From contig JALNYZ010000010.1 in assembly GCA_023229575.1 (NCBI GenBank), positions 91,111 through 155,110 of the forward strand: a stretch of DNA of 64,000 bases. The letters run 5' to 3'. The notes under the pieces were generated by a model. It saw only the letters and a program-made list of their open reading frames with translations. It did not search any database and had not been told where the DNA came from. Positions 19,066 through 28,731 of this stretch are shown piece by piece. The translations under genes were made by a program, and so were the position numbers. Within the stretch, counting starts at the first letter, position 1. Every line of letters starts with the position of its first letter. This DNA is from Prolixibacteraceae bacterium (lineage in GTDB: Bacteria > Bacteroidota > Bacteroidia > Bacteroidales > Prolixibacteraceae).

Positions 19066-20625
19066 ATGAAAAGATATATTTTGATTTTAACAAGTCTGCT
19101 CATTTTCAGTCAAAGTTCTTTCTGCAATAATTACAATATCAGAGATTATGGGGCAATAGGTGATGGTAAAGCTTCAAATACAGAGATTTTTAAAAAGGTG
19201 ATAGGTATTGCTGCACAAGAGGGAGGGGGAACCATTTACGTTCCGGCCGGAAAATTTCTTACCGGGACAATTGAACTAAAGAGCAATATCATCCTTTATC
19301 TTGAAGTTGGTGCTGTTATTATCGGAAGCCGGAATTTTGACGACTACCCGATTGTATTATTGAGATATCAGGGAGAAGAATGTTTTGGACACGCCCCGCT
19401 GATTTATGGCAGAGACCTGGGAAATATTGCTGTACAGGGTAAAGGGACCATTAACGGGCAGGGCGAAGTCTGGTGGAATCGTTTTAAATTATTTACAAAT
19501 GGAGGAAAGGAGAAGCCAATATTGAATGATGGGGAGAAATTAACACTTGAGCTAAATAAAAAAACTAATAACAATAACCCTTTCACAAGACCTTGCTTGA
19601 TTGAGTTCATTAATTGTAAGAATATTGAATTATCGGGGCTTACTCTGATAAATTCTCCAGTGTGGACAGTCCACCCCGTCTATTGCGAAAATGTCAATAT
19701 TACTGGAATTACCATAATAAATCCTCCGGAAGCTCCAAACACGGATGGTATCAACCCCGATTCTTCAAAGGATGTTCGTATTTCAAACTGCTATATTTCA
19801 ACAGGGGATGATTGTGTAACAATTAAGTCCGGCCTGAATGAAGATGGCAGAAGGGTCGGAAAACCGTCGGAAAATATAGCTATAACTAATTGCATAATGA
19901 TGCGTGGGCATGGAGGAGTTGTTCTTGGCAGTGAAATGTCAGGCGGCATAAGGAATGTAGTTGTTTCAAACTGCGTTTTTAACGGAACCGATCGTGGGAT
20001 CCGGTTCAAAGCCCCCAGGGGAAGAGGCAATGTAATTGAGAACATATCGTTCAATAATATAATTATGCATGACATATTGAAAGCTGGCATTGAAATCGAT
20101 ATGCTTTATTTTGATAGTACAAACAAGCCTATACCTTTTGATATAACAACTCCAACTATAAAAAATGTTTTTATCAGCAATGTGAGCGGAGAAAATATAG
20201 TTGAAGCATTAAGCATTATAGGGATTCCTGAAAGTCCGGTTCTCAATGTCAGAATCAGTAATTTAAACTTTATGGGAAACGGGGCAGGCAAGATTGAAAA
20301 TGTAAAGGGGTTGCTTATTAAGGATAGTTATATACAGAATGCGGGAAATAAGCCCCTTGAAGTTTCACATGTTGCATCTGCAATGTTTAATAATTTCGAA
20401 ATTGAAAATAAACATATTGAAATACCACTGCTCTTATTATCAGACATAGAAAGGTTTTCTTTTTATAAAATTGGGATTGATACTAAACCACTCATTCCAT
20501 TTCATTTGCAAGGAATGATTAAAGACCTGGAAATAACTTATGCCGGGAAAAATATGCTTTTCAAGGAGTTTAACTTTGAGAAAGTGGCAAAACTAAATCG
20601 CGAGCTTAATCTGCTAACGGATTGA
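19066..20625 (+). CDS. GH28 polygalacturonase-like enzyme
   Basis: The 519-aa product has a signal peptide ending at SSFCN and the opening YNIRDYGAIGDG common to the family. The catalytic set is complete: NTDG (N225-D227), GDDC (D248, D249), GHGG (H282) and RGIRFK (R313, K315) on a parallel beta-helix. GH28 enzymes hydrolyse alpha-1,4 galacturonan or rhamnogalacturonan by inversion. The last 120 residues are extra beta-helix or sandwich and are of unclear use. The upstream strand (18942-19131) has a second open frame that does not match anything I know. This is the best-supported pectinase of the cluster. Confidence 0.93.
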   Translation: MKRYILILTSLLIFSQSSFCNNYNIRDYGAIGDGKASNTEIFKKVIGIAAQEGGGTIYVPAGKFLTGTIELKSNIILYLEVGAVIIGSRNFDDYPIVLLRYQGEECFGHAPLIYGRDLGNIAVQGKGTINGQGEVWWNRFKLFTNGGKEKPILNDGEKLTLELNKKTNNNNPFTRPCLIEFINCKNIELSGLTLINSPVWTVHPVYCENVNITGITIINPPEAPNTDGINPDSSKDVRISNCYISTGDDCVTIKSGLNEDGRRVGKPSENIAITNCIMMRGHGGVVLGSEMSGGIRNVVVSNCVFNGTDRGIRFKAPRGRGNVIENISFNNIIMHDILKAGIEIDMLYFDSTNKPIPFDITTPTIKNVFISNVSGENIVEALSIIGIPESPVLNVRISNLNFMGNGAGKIENVKGLLIKDSYIQNAGNKPLEVSHVASAMFNNFEIENKHIEIPLLLLSDIERFSFYKIGIDTKPLIPFHLQGMIKDLEITYAGKNMLFKEFNFEKVAKLNRELNLLTD

Positions 20626-20695
20626 GAACAACAAAAATTTCTAAATCATATGAAACTCTCACGAGCAAAAGTTCTCCAAAGAAGATGAAAATCTC

Positions 20696-20711
20696 TGCGG
20701 GTTCTCCCGCA
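20696..20711. promoter_or_regulatory. Compact GC hairpin before the DUF6298-like gene
   Basis: TGCGGG pairs with CCCGCA around a TTCT loop. An overlapping alternative helix (GGTTC with GAACC, 20700-20725) would exclude it. There is no U-tract, so it may be an mRNA hairpin in the 118-bp leader rather than a terminator of the GH28 gene. Confidence 0.35.
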
Positions 20712-20743
20712 TTTGCAGGAACCATAAAAAAAAATATTTACAC

Positions 20744-23700
20744 ATGAAAAAGAAAAATTTCAAACAGAGGACAATCGGGATGACTGGTGTATTTGTGAGC
20801 CTGTTCGCAGTTTTCACCAGTATGTCAGAACCGGCAACAAACAACGCGATAAGGAATGATCAAGTTCAGACCTCGTCATCCAGCGACAGGGCCAATTTAG
20901 CCTCACCTGTGCTTTCTAAAGATGCCATGGTTCAGGCATTCTCAAAGGATGTTCCGGCATCGGTGTTTTTCAACTGTGTAGGTTTTCGCGCTGGCGCTGA
21001 GTCCGTGCCGTTCGTCCCGGCCGTCGTGCGTGTGCAGGCGACCGGGAATGACGATACCGGGCTTCTCCAGGCGGCGATCGATCATGTGGCGGCGCTGCCA
21101 GTGCAGCCGAATGGCTTTCGTGGCGCGGTGCTTCTGGACGGGGCAAAGGGATTCTTTCAGGTATCGGGTCAATTGAGCATACGCGCAAGCGGCGTGGTTT
21201 TGCGCGGCACTGTTGAACCTGTCGCGGGGATCACGGCCACTGGGCACAAGCGCCGGACTTTGATTGAGATTGGCGATAACAACAGACCAATCACGACTGC
21301 AGGCGTGGCTGTGACAGGCGAGGTCGTTCCGGCAGGCAGCGTGGTGATATCGGTTGCTGAAACAGCTCCGTTTTCCGCTGGTGATCGCGTGGTAGTGACA
21401 CGCCCGAGCACCAGGGAATGGATCGCGTCACTGGGGATGGATCAGGACAAGAGTCATTTTGCCAAAGTGCGGACGCATTGGATGCCGGGATCGCGTGATC
21501 TTGTGTGGGATCGACAAGTGGTCTCAGTCGATCCCACCGCGAAGATAATCACGCTCGATGCTCCAATCACTACGGCGCTGGAGCAGCGATTCGGTGGTGG
21601 AATCGTAGCAAAGGTTACCGGGCATGAGCCAGTGCAAAATATCGTCGTGGAGGATCTCGAACTCGAAACGAAGGCATCCGGAATTGACGAAGAACATGCT
21701 TGGATCGCTGTAGCTGTTCACCGTGCCGAGGATGTAGCAGTTTTGCGTCTTGTGTCGCGGGGGTTTGCCGGGTCTGCTGTGCGCATCGGCCCACGGGCGC
21801 GCCGGGTAACCATACATCGTTGCATTAATCAGTCCTTTGCCTCCGCGATCGGTGGCTATCGGAGGCAGACTTTTTTGGTTGAAGGGCAGCAGGTGCTTGT
21901 GGCAGAATGTAGGTCGGATTCCGGTCTGAATGATTTTGCGGTCGGGCACTGTGCAGCCGGGCCAAATGTTTTTCGTGATTGTGAGGCCATTCACGCGCTT
22001 GGACCGAGCGGTTCATTCGAGAGCTGGGCCTCTGGAGTGCTTTATGAAAGGGTTAAGATCGATGGTGCGGCGCTGCGTCTCACACGTGACGACATAAGGG
22101 CGCAGGGCGGGGGATGGACAGCCGCTAACTCATTTGTACGCGATTGTGCCGCTACCGGGATCGTGATTGATGGGCCGTCCGGTGCGCCAAACATTGTCTT
22201 ACCGCCTGATACAACCCGGATTCCCATGCTCACAGACGAAAACGGACGGACAACAGAAAACAAGAAAAACATTCCGTTATTTTCGCCCCCTCCTCCGGCA
22301 GGTGTCAGTGTCGTACCGCGCATCTTTGCAATCAGCGGCGGGCGCTTCGTTACAGAGGATCGCGCAATGTGGGGCGGTCAGTTCAGTTCGGAATGGTGGA
22401 GAGGCCAGATTCCGGCGTCGGTTGCGGTATCGGTTGGCAGCCGCAGCATTACAAGATTCGTGCCTGGCCGTGAAGGACCCGGACTCACGGAAAATATGGA
22501 GCAGCTCGCCGAGGATATGATGGCGGCGGGAAAACCTTTTTTTGAGTCGATCCCGGGACTCTGGTTTGATCGGCGACGAGACGATCATCTTTTCATTGCC
22601 CGGCCGGACGCAAATGTCTGGGCGCCGTTCTTTGAGATGCCGTGGTTGCGCAGTGGGCAGGGCATTGCATTTGACGGACTCAGCAAATTCGACCTTAATA
22701 AATTCAATCCCTGGTATTTCGACCGGCTGCATGAATGGGCCCGGATCAGTACTGAACGCGGTTTCGTGTTCACTGTGTATTTTTACAACACGCATAACGT
22801 TTTCGAGACGCTGGCACACTGGGCTGACTACCCCTTCCGTCCTGCGAACAACATCAATGAAACCGGTCTGCCGGAACCGCCGCCTGTAGATGAAAACAAC
22901 GCGGTGCATCTCGCCGATCAGGTTTATGACGTCGCACATCCTGTCCGGCGCACTCTCCACCGTGCACTGATTCGCCGGTACCTCGATGAGTTGGGGGAAG
23001 AGCCCAATGTGATTTATTCCCTGTCGTTCCAGTTCGCCGGGCCGCTTTCATTTCAGATATTCTTTTTAGACATCGTCGCGGAGTGGGAACGCGAGAAGGG
23101 TAAGAACGTAAAAGTCGCGCTCGTGACCAGCAAGGATATTACCGACGCCATTTTAGCTGATCCTCTTCACGAGCCTCAAGTGGACGTGATTGATATGCGC
23201 TACTGGCAGCGGCTTGAAGACGGCTCCATGTGGGCTCCGCGCGGAGACCGCAACCGGGCATTTCGGGAACAAAGCTGGGAACAGTTCGGCGGCGAGTCGC
23301 CGCCGAACACAAAACCACTTTACGTCTACCGTCAGGTTCGCGAGTACCGGGATCGCTTTCCGGCCAAAGCAGTCATCGCGTGGCCCGGAGGCTGTGGTTC
23401 GATTCCGATACTGATGGCGGGAGGTGCCTGCAATCCCTTCGAGGGTCAGGTAAAAAACAGAAATGGCAGGTCGGCATTTAGTGAGTTTGTTCACGACCAT
23501 CTTGCAGACGTTATGCCGCAAATGACGCCATGCGACGGCTGGCTCGCGGAGCCCGACAATAATTGGTGCCTTGCTGATGACGGGCGGAAAAACGTGTTGA
23601 TCTACTCATTGAGCGGACACACCATCGGTTGGATGCAGTCTTCGCCGCACCCCATGACTGGGCTTTGGTTCAATCCCCGGTCAGGTGAAACAACGCCGGC

Positions 23701-23776
23701 AAAGATCGAAGCAAACACAACCATCACCAAACCGACGGAACAGGAGTGGTTATTGTTGCTCCACGAACCACATTAA
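20744..23776 (+). CDS. Large exported beta-helix protein with a DUF6298-like TIM-barrel half
   Basis: The 1,010-aa product starts with a signal region (MKKKNFKQRTIGMTGVFVSL). About residues 90-460 look like a beta-helix (TGLLQAAIDHV, GAVLLDGAKGFF, GIDEEHAWIAV). Residues 500-1000 contain a catalytic-looking barrel (WFDRRRDDHLF, FTVYFYNTHNVFE, IYSLSFQFAGPLSFQIFF, DVIDMRYWQ) of the DUF6298 type. No biochemical activity is known to me for this architecture. G+C rises within the gene: 29 of 60 at 20761-20820 and 42 of 60 at 21001-21060, whereas the adjoining GH28 gene is AT-rich. Arg codons are mostly CGN. This supports acquisition from a GC-rich lineage behind a locally adapted signal sequence. 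Confidence 0.72.
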   Translation: MKKKNFKQRTIGMTGVFVSLFAVFTSMSEPATNNAIRNDQVQTSSSSDRANLASPVLSKDAMVQAFSKDVPASVFFNCVGFRAGAESVPFVPAVVRVQATGNDDTGLLQAAIDHVAALPVQPNGFRGAVLLDGAKGFFQVSGQLSIRASGVVLRGTVEPVAGITATGHKRRTLIEIGDNNRPITTAGVAVTGEVVPAGSVVISVAETAPFSAGDRVVVTRPSTREWIASLGMDQDKSHFAKVRTHWMPGSRDLVWDRQVVSVDPTAKIITLDAPITTALEQRFGGGIVAKVTGHEPVQNIVVEDLELETKASGIDEEHAWIAVAVHRAEDVAVLRLVSRGFAGSAVRIGPRARRVTIHRCINQSFASAIGGYRRQTFLVEGQQVLVAECRSDSGLNDFAVGHCAAGPNVFRDCEAIHALGPSGSFESWASGVLYERVKIDGAALRLTRDDIRAQGGGWTAANSFVRDCAATGIVIDGPSGAPNIVLPPDTTRIPMLTDENGRTTENKKNIPLFSPPPPAGVSVVPRIFAISGGRFVTEDRAMWGGQFSSEWWRGQIPASVAVSVGSRSITRFVPGREGPGLTENMEQLAEDMMAAGKPFFESIPGLWFDRRRDDHLFIARPDANVWAPFFEMPWLRSGQGIAFDGLSKFDLNKFNPWYFDRLHEWARISTERGFVFTVYFYNTHNVFETLAHWADYPFRPANNINETGLPEPPPVDENNAVHLADQVYDVAHPVRRTLHRALIRRYLDELGEEPNVIYSLSFQFAGPLSFQIFFLDIVAEWEREKGKNVKVALVTSKDITDAILADPLHEPQVDVIDMRYWQRLEDGSMWAPRGDRNRAFREQSWEQFGGESPPNTKPLYVYRQVREYRDRFPAKAVIAWPGGCGSIPILMAGGACNPFEGQVKNRNGRSAFSEFVHDHLADVMPQMTPCDGWLAEPDNNWCLADDGRKNVLIYSLSGHTIGWMQSSPHPMTGLWFNPRSGETTPAKIEANTTITKPTEQEWLLLLHEPH

Positions 23777-23795
23777 CTTTTAAACAAAATGTATT

Positions 23796-25455
23796 TAGGG
23801 TCTGCTGAAAAAGGTATTACTATTTGATTGTGTGACAATTATAACGATATTTGGGATAATAAGTGCAAAGATATATGGAAAAAGCTACAAGAAAGCATGC
23901 ACCTGTCCCCATTTACATCAGTCCGAAACAACTATCATTGGAGGCATTTAAAAGTCCGTTTGAACGGGAATTAAACCCAAAAAACAGATGGGTTGTTTTA
24001 GCCGGATTGATTCCGTGGGACGAGATTTGTTCACTCTATCTCAAAAATGTTACGGTGAGCAATACAGGCCGTCCGCCCTTAAATCCCAGAATTGTTATAG
24101 GTTCTTTGATCATCAAACATCTTTGCAATCTTGACGACAGGGAGGCCGTGGACCAAATGGCCGAAAACATTTATATGCAGTACTTTCTGGGCTATACAAG
24201 CTTCACCAATGAACCGCCTTTTGATGCATCATTATTTGTTGATTTCCGCAAGCGACTTGGAATGGATAGCATAAATTCCATTAACGAAAAGTTAGCCGAA
24301 CTAAAGGCAAATTTTGCTTTGCAGGAGAATGCAACAACAAAGAAAAACAATAAGGATACATCAGATTCTGACAATCATTCTGAGCTGGCTGAAGTTCAAA
24401 ATAGAGGAAGGATCACATTTGATGCAACAGCCTGCCCGCAAGACATTGCCTATCCGACTGATTTGGGCCTGCTCTCTGATGCAAGGGAAAAATCAGAACA
24501 ATTGATAGACGAGCTTTATGATCCGTTGCTTCAAAAGAAAAAACCCAGAACCTATCGGGAAATTGCACGAAAGGTTTATTTGAAAACTGCGCAGAAAAAG
24601 AATAAGACGCAGAAAGAAATACGCGTGGAAGTTGGAAAGCAGTTACGATATTTGAGGCGTAACCTTCAAACAATCAATAATCTGTTAGACTCATACAATG
24701 CTATTCCTCTCTGTGCCAAAAGCTACAAATATCTTTTGGTGCTTGACACTTTCTTTGAGCAACAGAGGGAAATGTACAATAACAGGGTTCATCGTATTGA
24801 AGATCGAATTGTTAGCATCCATCAACCCCATGTTCGCCCTATCGTCAGGGGAAAGAGTCAGGCAAAAGTGGAGTTTGGTGCCAAGATCCATGTCTCGCTC
24901 ATTGATGGCATTTCTTTTCTTGACGAGCTTCGCTGGGACGCCTTCAATGAGGGAAGCCACATGATGGAGTACATCGAAAAATACCGCAAACGCTTTGGGT
25001 TTTATCCAAAAGAGGTATTAGCCGACCAAATCTATTGCAACCGTCTCAACCGCGCAGCACTGAAGGAGAAAGGGATTAAACTCCTGGCCAAGCCCCTGGG
25101 AAGACCATCGGCAGTGCAGAAACACGTAAGTCCGGGAGAGCGTAATCCGATCGAAGGCAAATTTGGTCAGGCTAAAAAGGCATACGGTTTAAACCGCATC
25201 AAAGCCAGGCTGCCGGACACAAGCGAATCGTGGATTGCATGCATCATTTTGGTGCTCAACCTGGTCAAGTTGGCCGGGGCGGCACTCCCGTCTCTTATCT
25301 TTAAAATCGCTGTGAGTTTTTCAGCACGATGGATAAAAATAGCCTTAGCTCGTTTTGCTGAAGAAAATCGTAAACAATTAATATATATCAATGAATTTTT
25401 CAACTCTAATCAAGTTGAACTAAAACACATGGCCTGAGTTTAACAGCAGACCCTA
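23796..25455 (+). mobile_element. Insertion sequence of the IS1182/IS5 transposase group
   Basis: A 12-bp inverted repeat bounds the element: TAGGGTCTGCTG at 23796-23807 and its exact complement CAGCAGACCCTA at 25444-25455. It encloses one transposase gene with only short flanks, so the element of about 1.66 kb looks complete. Apart from TA at both outer edges, which may belong to the repeat, I see no target duplication. It sits between the glycan cluster and the GntR operon and does not visibly interrupt a gene. Confidence 0.8.
23875..25437 (+). CDS. DDE transposase, IS1182/IS5 group
   Basis: The 520-aa product starts at ATG 23875 (an in-frame GTG at 23863 is less likely). It has the DUF772-like N-terminal region (YLKNVTVSNTGRPPLNPRIVIGSLIIKHLCNLDDREAVDQMAEN and FVDFRKRL). 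A catalytic-type FDATACP (first Asp), a lysine-rich linker, EVLADQIYCNRLNR (second Asp) and NPIEGKFGQAKKAYGLNRIKA (Glu) follow. These are the expected RNase-H-like DDE positions. The reading frame is intact, and the gene fills the element between the inverted repeats. Confidence 0.9.
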   Translation: MEKATRKHAPVPIYISPKQLSLEAFKSPFERELNPKNRWVVLAGLIPWDEICSLYLKNVTVSNTGRPPLNPRIVIGSLIIKHLCNLDDREAVDQMAENIYMQYFLGYTSFTNEPPFDASLFVDFRKRLGMDSINSINEKLAELKANFALQENATTKKNNKDTSDSDNHSELAEVQNRGRITFDATACPQDIAYPTDLGLLSDAREKSEQLIDELYDPLLQKKKPRTYREIARKVYLKTAQKKNKTQKEIRVEVGKQLRYLRRNLQTINNLLDSYNAIPLCAKSYKYLLVLDTFFEQQREMYNNRVHRIEDRIVSIHQPHVRPIVRGKSQAKVEFGAKIHVSLIDGISFLDELRWDAFNEGSHMMEYIEKYRKRFGFYPKEVLADQIYCNRLNRAALKEKGIKLLAKPLGRPSAVQKHVSPGERNPIEGKFGQAKKAYGLNRIKARLPDTSESWIACIILVLNLVKLAGAALPSLIFKIAVSFSARWIKIALARFAEENRKQLIYINEFFNSNQVELKHMA

Positions 25456-25637
25456 CATAGGCGTTTTCAATTCCCGTAATTTGTTTTCGGGTTTTGTTTT
25501 TACCACCAATTTCAAAGGCTTTTTTTATCATCTATCGGAATCACTCATTTGTGCCTTCAACCTTACCTCCTGTCAGAAAGATAGACCTATCGAAAATTAT
25601 TCATTGTAAATTTTTATTCTATTTTAATATGTTGATA

Positions 25638-25669
25638 TATTGCATATAAATATTTAATATTATTGCATA
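25638..25669 (+). promoter_or_regulatory. Direct repeat in the promoter of the GntR regulator gene (possible operator)
   Basis: TATTGCATA occurs at 25638-25646 and again at 25661-25669, spaced 23 bp, in a very AT-rich leader. A TTG at 25632 and TATTATTG at 25658 resemble a Bacteroidetes -33/-7 promoter pair with one mismatch. Binding by the adjacent regulator is inferred only from position. Confidence 0.35.
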
Positions 25670-25690
25670 GTACTACCAAGAGGTTCGTCT

Positions 25691-26704
25691 ATGAAAAAAC
25701 ACCTTGATATTCAGTTTGAAGAAAATCCTTCGGTTCCCAAATACCGGCAAATTATTGCAGCAGTTCAGCAACAAATAGAGGCAGGAGAACTGAAAAAGGG
25801 CGATAAAATACCATCGCTCAATATGCTATGCCGGCAATATTGCCTGTCTCAGGACACTGTTTTAATGGCCTACAACGTATTAAAAGCGAAGGGAATCCTT
25901 ACTTCTGAAGTGGGGAAAGGGTATTTTATTCAAAATGAAAATACTGATTTCAAACACAACGTATTGCTTGTTTTTGACCGGCTGACGGCTTACAAGGAGG
26001 AACTGTACGATGGGTTCAAAGAGGCATTGAAAAGAGATGGCAGCGAGCAAATCTTTTTTCACCACAACAACCTGAAGATGTTTCAAACCATCATTGATGG
26101 TGCAATAGGAGACTATTCCGAATATGTAATTATGCCCATTGACCATTCGGATGGCTTTGCGACAATAAGTAAACTTCCCAAAAATAAAGTGTTTATCCTG
26201 GATCAGGGCAGAAAAAAGTACAAAGACCTTTTCCCTTATGTCTGTCAGGATTTTGAACGTGATATTTATCGAATTCTGAAACAGCATGCCCAGCTGGTAA
26301 GCAAATACCAGCGAATGGTTTTGGTCATCAGGCACCAGAAATCGCATTTTCGGGATATCGTTACAGGTTTCCGCGACTATTGCAAACAACATCCGATCAC
26401 CTTTGAAGTGGTATGCGATTTGAAATCAATTGACATCCGGCATGGCGATGCTTTTATAGTGGTTGATGACAGGGACTTGGAATTTTTAGTTCGTTTTTCC
26501 ATTGATCATCAGTTAAAATTGGGAACAGATTTGGGAATTGTTTCCTACAACGAAACCCCGCTCAAAGGGATTGTCGCAACCGGTATCGCCACTATTTCGA
26601 CCGATTTTGCCCAAATGGGAAAAACGATGGCCGAAATGATACTGAACCATCAGAAACTGAAACTGGACAATCCATTTTTGATGAATGAAAGAAACTCATT
26701 TTGA
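25691..26704 (+). CDS. GntR-family regulator with a LacI-type sugar-sensing domain
   Basis: The 337-aa product has an N-terminal winged helix (PKYRQIIAAVQQQIEAGELKKGDKIPSL and LSQDTVLMAYNVLKAKGIL) followed by a periplasmic-binding-protein-like domain (VLLVFDRLTAYKEELYDGF, YVIMPIDH, LGIVSYNETPLKGI, ISTDFAQMGK). This arrangement is known in Bacteroidetes sugar regulators. It probably binds a sugar or sugar phosphate and controls the operon that starts 27 bp downstream (cupin isomerase, transporter, kinase). The direct repeat in its own leader could be an autoregulatory operator. It is cytoplasmic and binds DNA as a dimer by family analogy. Confidence 0.85.
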   Translation: MKKHLDIQFEENPSVPKYRQIIAAVQQQIEAGELKKGDKIPSLNMLCRQYCLSQDTVLMAYNVLKAKGILTSEVGKGYFIQNENTDFKHNVLLVFDRLTAYKEELYDGFKEALKRDGSEQIFFHHNNLKMFQTIIDGAIGDYSEYVIMPIDHSDGFATISKLPKNKVFILDQGRKKYKDLFPYVCQDFERDIYRILKQHAQLVSKYQRMVLVIRHQKSHFRDIVTGFRDYCKQHPITFEVVCDLKSIDIRHGDAFIVVDDRDLEFLVRFSIDHQLKLGTDLGIVSYNETPLKGIVATGIATISTDFAQMGKTMAEMILNHQKLKLDNPFLMNERNSF

Positions 26705-26731
26705 TTACAATAGACTAAAATTCACTGTAGA

Positions 26732-27310
26732 ATGAAGCACTTGAAAATGTTGAAATCACCGGTTGAATTGGGGATGAACAATGAGATCCTGAAGGGAGAG
26801 CCAATCATTAACCAGTTGCGGTTTTTAAAAGACATAGCCGGGATATTTCATGATCGGGAGACTTTGTCAGAGATAAATCCGGAAACCCCGGCATACTCAG
26901 TCCAGTCGTGGTTGCCAGTTGCAGAAGGCACGCCTGGAGGACTTTTCTTTGGTATCTCTACCATAATGCCCGGCAAAGTTGGCAAGGAATACTACATGAC
27001 AAAGGGCCATTTCCACGCACAATCCGACCGGGCCGAGTTTTACTGGGGTATTCAGGGGAATGGGATGTTGATCCTGATGGACCGCGAACGGAATACCTGG
27101 ACCGAAGAGGTCTCTCCTGGTAGCCTGCATTACATTGGTGGCGAGATTGCGCACCGTTTGGCCAACACGGGCGACGAAAAGCTGATTGTTGGTGCATGCT
27201 GGCCGTCGGATGCTGGTCATGATTACGAGGAAATTGCAGTGAAGGGATTTTCTGCGTGTTTGGTCGAAGTTGATGGAAAACCGGCACTGGTAGAAAATAA
27301 TATAAAATAA
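26732..27310 (+). CDS. Cupin-type glucose-6-phosphate isomerase
   Basis: The 192-aa product carries the cupin isomerase signature: KGHFH (H93, H95), AEFY (Glu), and a second motif with GGEIAHRLANTG that supplies the last metal ligand. This is the archaeal-type phosphoglucose isomerase fold, a metal-dependent cupin that converts glucose-6-phosphate and fructose-6-phosphate. It opens an operon with a sugar porter 8 bp downstream. A related cupin is encoded 4 kb downstream, so one of the two may act on a different sugar phosphate. Confidence 0.85.
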   Translation: MKHLKMLKSPVELGMNNEILKGEPIINQLRFLKDIAGIFHDRETLSEINPETPAYSVQSWLPVAEGTPGGLFFGISTIMPGKVGKEYYMTKGHFHAQSDRAEFYWGIQGNGMLILMDRERNTWTEEVSPGSLHYIGGEIAHRLANTGDEKLIVGACWPSDAGHDYEEIAVKGFSACLVEVDGKPALVENNIK

Positions 27311-27318
27311 TCATAGCT

Positions 27319-28653
27319 ATGAAGGGATATGTTGTTCTGATATCAGTCGTTGCTGCATTGGGCGGACTTTTATTCGGTTTTGATACCGCAGTCATTTCGG
27401 GTACGATCAACTTTATTCAGCCCTATTTCGGCTTGTCTGAAACTGGACTGGGCTGGACGGTAAGCAGTTTGCTGTTTGGATGCATTGGAGGGGTTTTCCT
27501 GGCGGGAAAGGCTGGTGACCACTATGGACGGAAAAAGGTATTGATGATGGCAGCCCTTTTGTTTCTAGTTTCGGCGGTCGGGAGTGCCTCTGCACACACA
27601 CTTATTTTTTTCCTGGTTGCACGCATTCTTGGCGGACTGGCGGTTGGTGTGGCATCTATCCTTTCGCCCATGTACATTGCCGAACTTGCACCGGCCAAAT
27701 ACCGCGGAACACTGGTATCCCTGAACCAATTGGCCATTGTGATTGGCATTCTGGTGGCATTTTTCAGCAATTATGTGCTGGTTGGAACCGGAGAAAACAA
27801 CTGGCGGTGGATGTTGCTGGTGATGGCTGCACCCGCAGTATTGCTGTTCTTTAGCTTGTTTCTGGTTCCTGAAAGCCCGCGCTGGCTGGTTGCCCGTGGG
27901 AAAGACAATGAGGCGCTTCAGGTATTGATAAAAACATCAGGAAAAGAATTTGCTGCTGCTGAATTAAAAGCGATTGAGAAAACATTGAATGTTCAGGAAG
28001 AATCCAGGTTCAGTGAGTTACTGGAACCTAAAGTTAAACCGCTATTGTATATCGGTATTGTGCTTGCTGTTTTTCAGCAAATTACCGGGATCAATACGAT
28101 CATGTATTACGCTCCCAAAATATTTGCCAATGTAGGGCAGTCGAACAATTCGGCCCTGTTGCAAACCATTCTGATTGGTGGCACAAACCTGGTTTTCACA
28201 TTGGTGGCTATGGCTTTAATCGACCGCTTTGGACGTAAAATGTTGATTCAGATTGGCTCTACAGGAATGATGCTGATGCTTGCCGGACTTTCGGTCCTGT
28301 ATTTTATGAACCTTACTTCGGGAGTTCTGGTGCTAACATTTATTCTCGGGTACATTGCCTTTTTTGCGGCTTCGCTTGGACCGGCAACATGGGTGGTGGC
28401 TACCGAATTATTCCCCAACCGCCTACGGAGCAAAGGAATGTCGATTGCCATTGTATCGCTTTGGATGGCTTGCACTGTTGTAACCATTGCCTTTCCTATC
28501 ATGCTCGAAAAACTAAGCGGGGGGATCACCTTCCTGATTTTTGCGCTGATTTGTCTTGCAAATTTACTGTATGTACTAAAGTATGTCCCTGAAACCAAAG
28601 GCAAAACTCTGGAGGAACTGGAAAAAGAATTTTCCGAAACAGAAATCAAATAA
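27319..28653 (+). CDS. MFS sugar porter (proton-coupled sugar importer type)
   Basis: The 444-aa product has twelve predicted helices and the sugar-porter signatures: GGLLFGFDTAVISGT (helix 1), GDHYGRKK and DRFGRK, PESPRWL between helices 6 and 7, FQQITGINTIMYYAP in helix 7, and VPETKGKTLEELEKEF at the C-terminus. Family relatives (XylE, AraE, GLUT) import hexoses or pentoses. The operon of cupin isomerases and a ROK kinase predicts a hexose substrate. It starts 9 bp after the upstream cupin gene. Confidence 0.92.
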   Translation: MKGYVVLISVVAALGGLLFGFDTAVISGTINFIQPYFGLSETGLGWTVSSLLFGCIGGVFLAGKAGDHYGRKKVLMMAALLFLVSAVGSASAHTLIFFLVARILGGLAVGVASILSPMYIAELAPAKYRGTLVSLNQLAIVIGILVAFFSNYVLVGTGENNWRWMLLVMAAPAVLLFFSLFLVPESPRWLVARGKDNEALQVLIKTSGKEFAAAELKAIEKTLNVQEESRFSELLEPKVKPLLYIGIVLAVFQQITGINTIMYYAPKIFANVGQSNNSALLQTILIGGTNLVFTLVAMALIDRFGRKMLIQIGSTGMMLMLAGLSVLYFMNLTSGVLVLTFILGYIAFFAASLGPATWVVATELFPNRLRSKGMSIAIVSLWMACTVVTIAFPIMLEKLSGGITFLIFALICLANLLYVLKYVPETKGKTLEELEKEFSETEIK

Positions 28654-28731
28654 GAAATATCGAATTTTCAATAACAAATATCCAAGGCATTGGTCATTGC
28701 GACCGGAACTTGTAAGCTGAAATTTGGAACT

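Noticed and set aside
22277..22960. Long antisense and alternative frames within the GC-rich DUF6298-like gene
   Set aside because: High G+C lowers stop frequency, so open frames here are expected by chance. The plus-strand frame is continuous over 1,010 codons.
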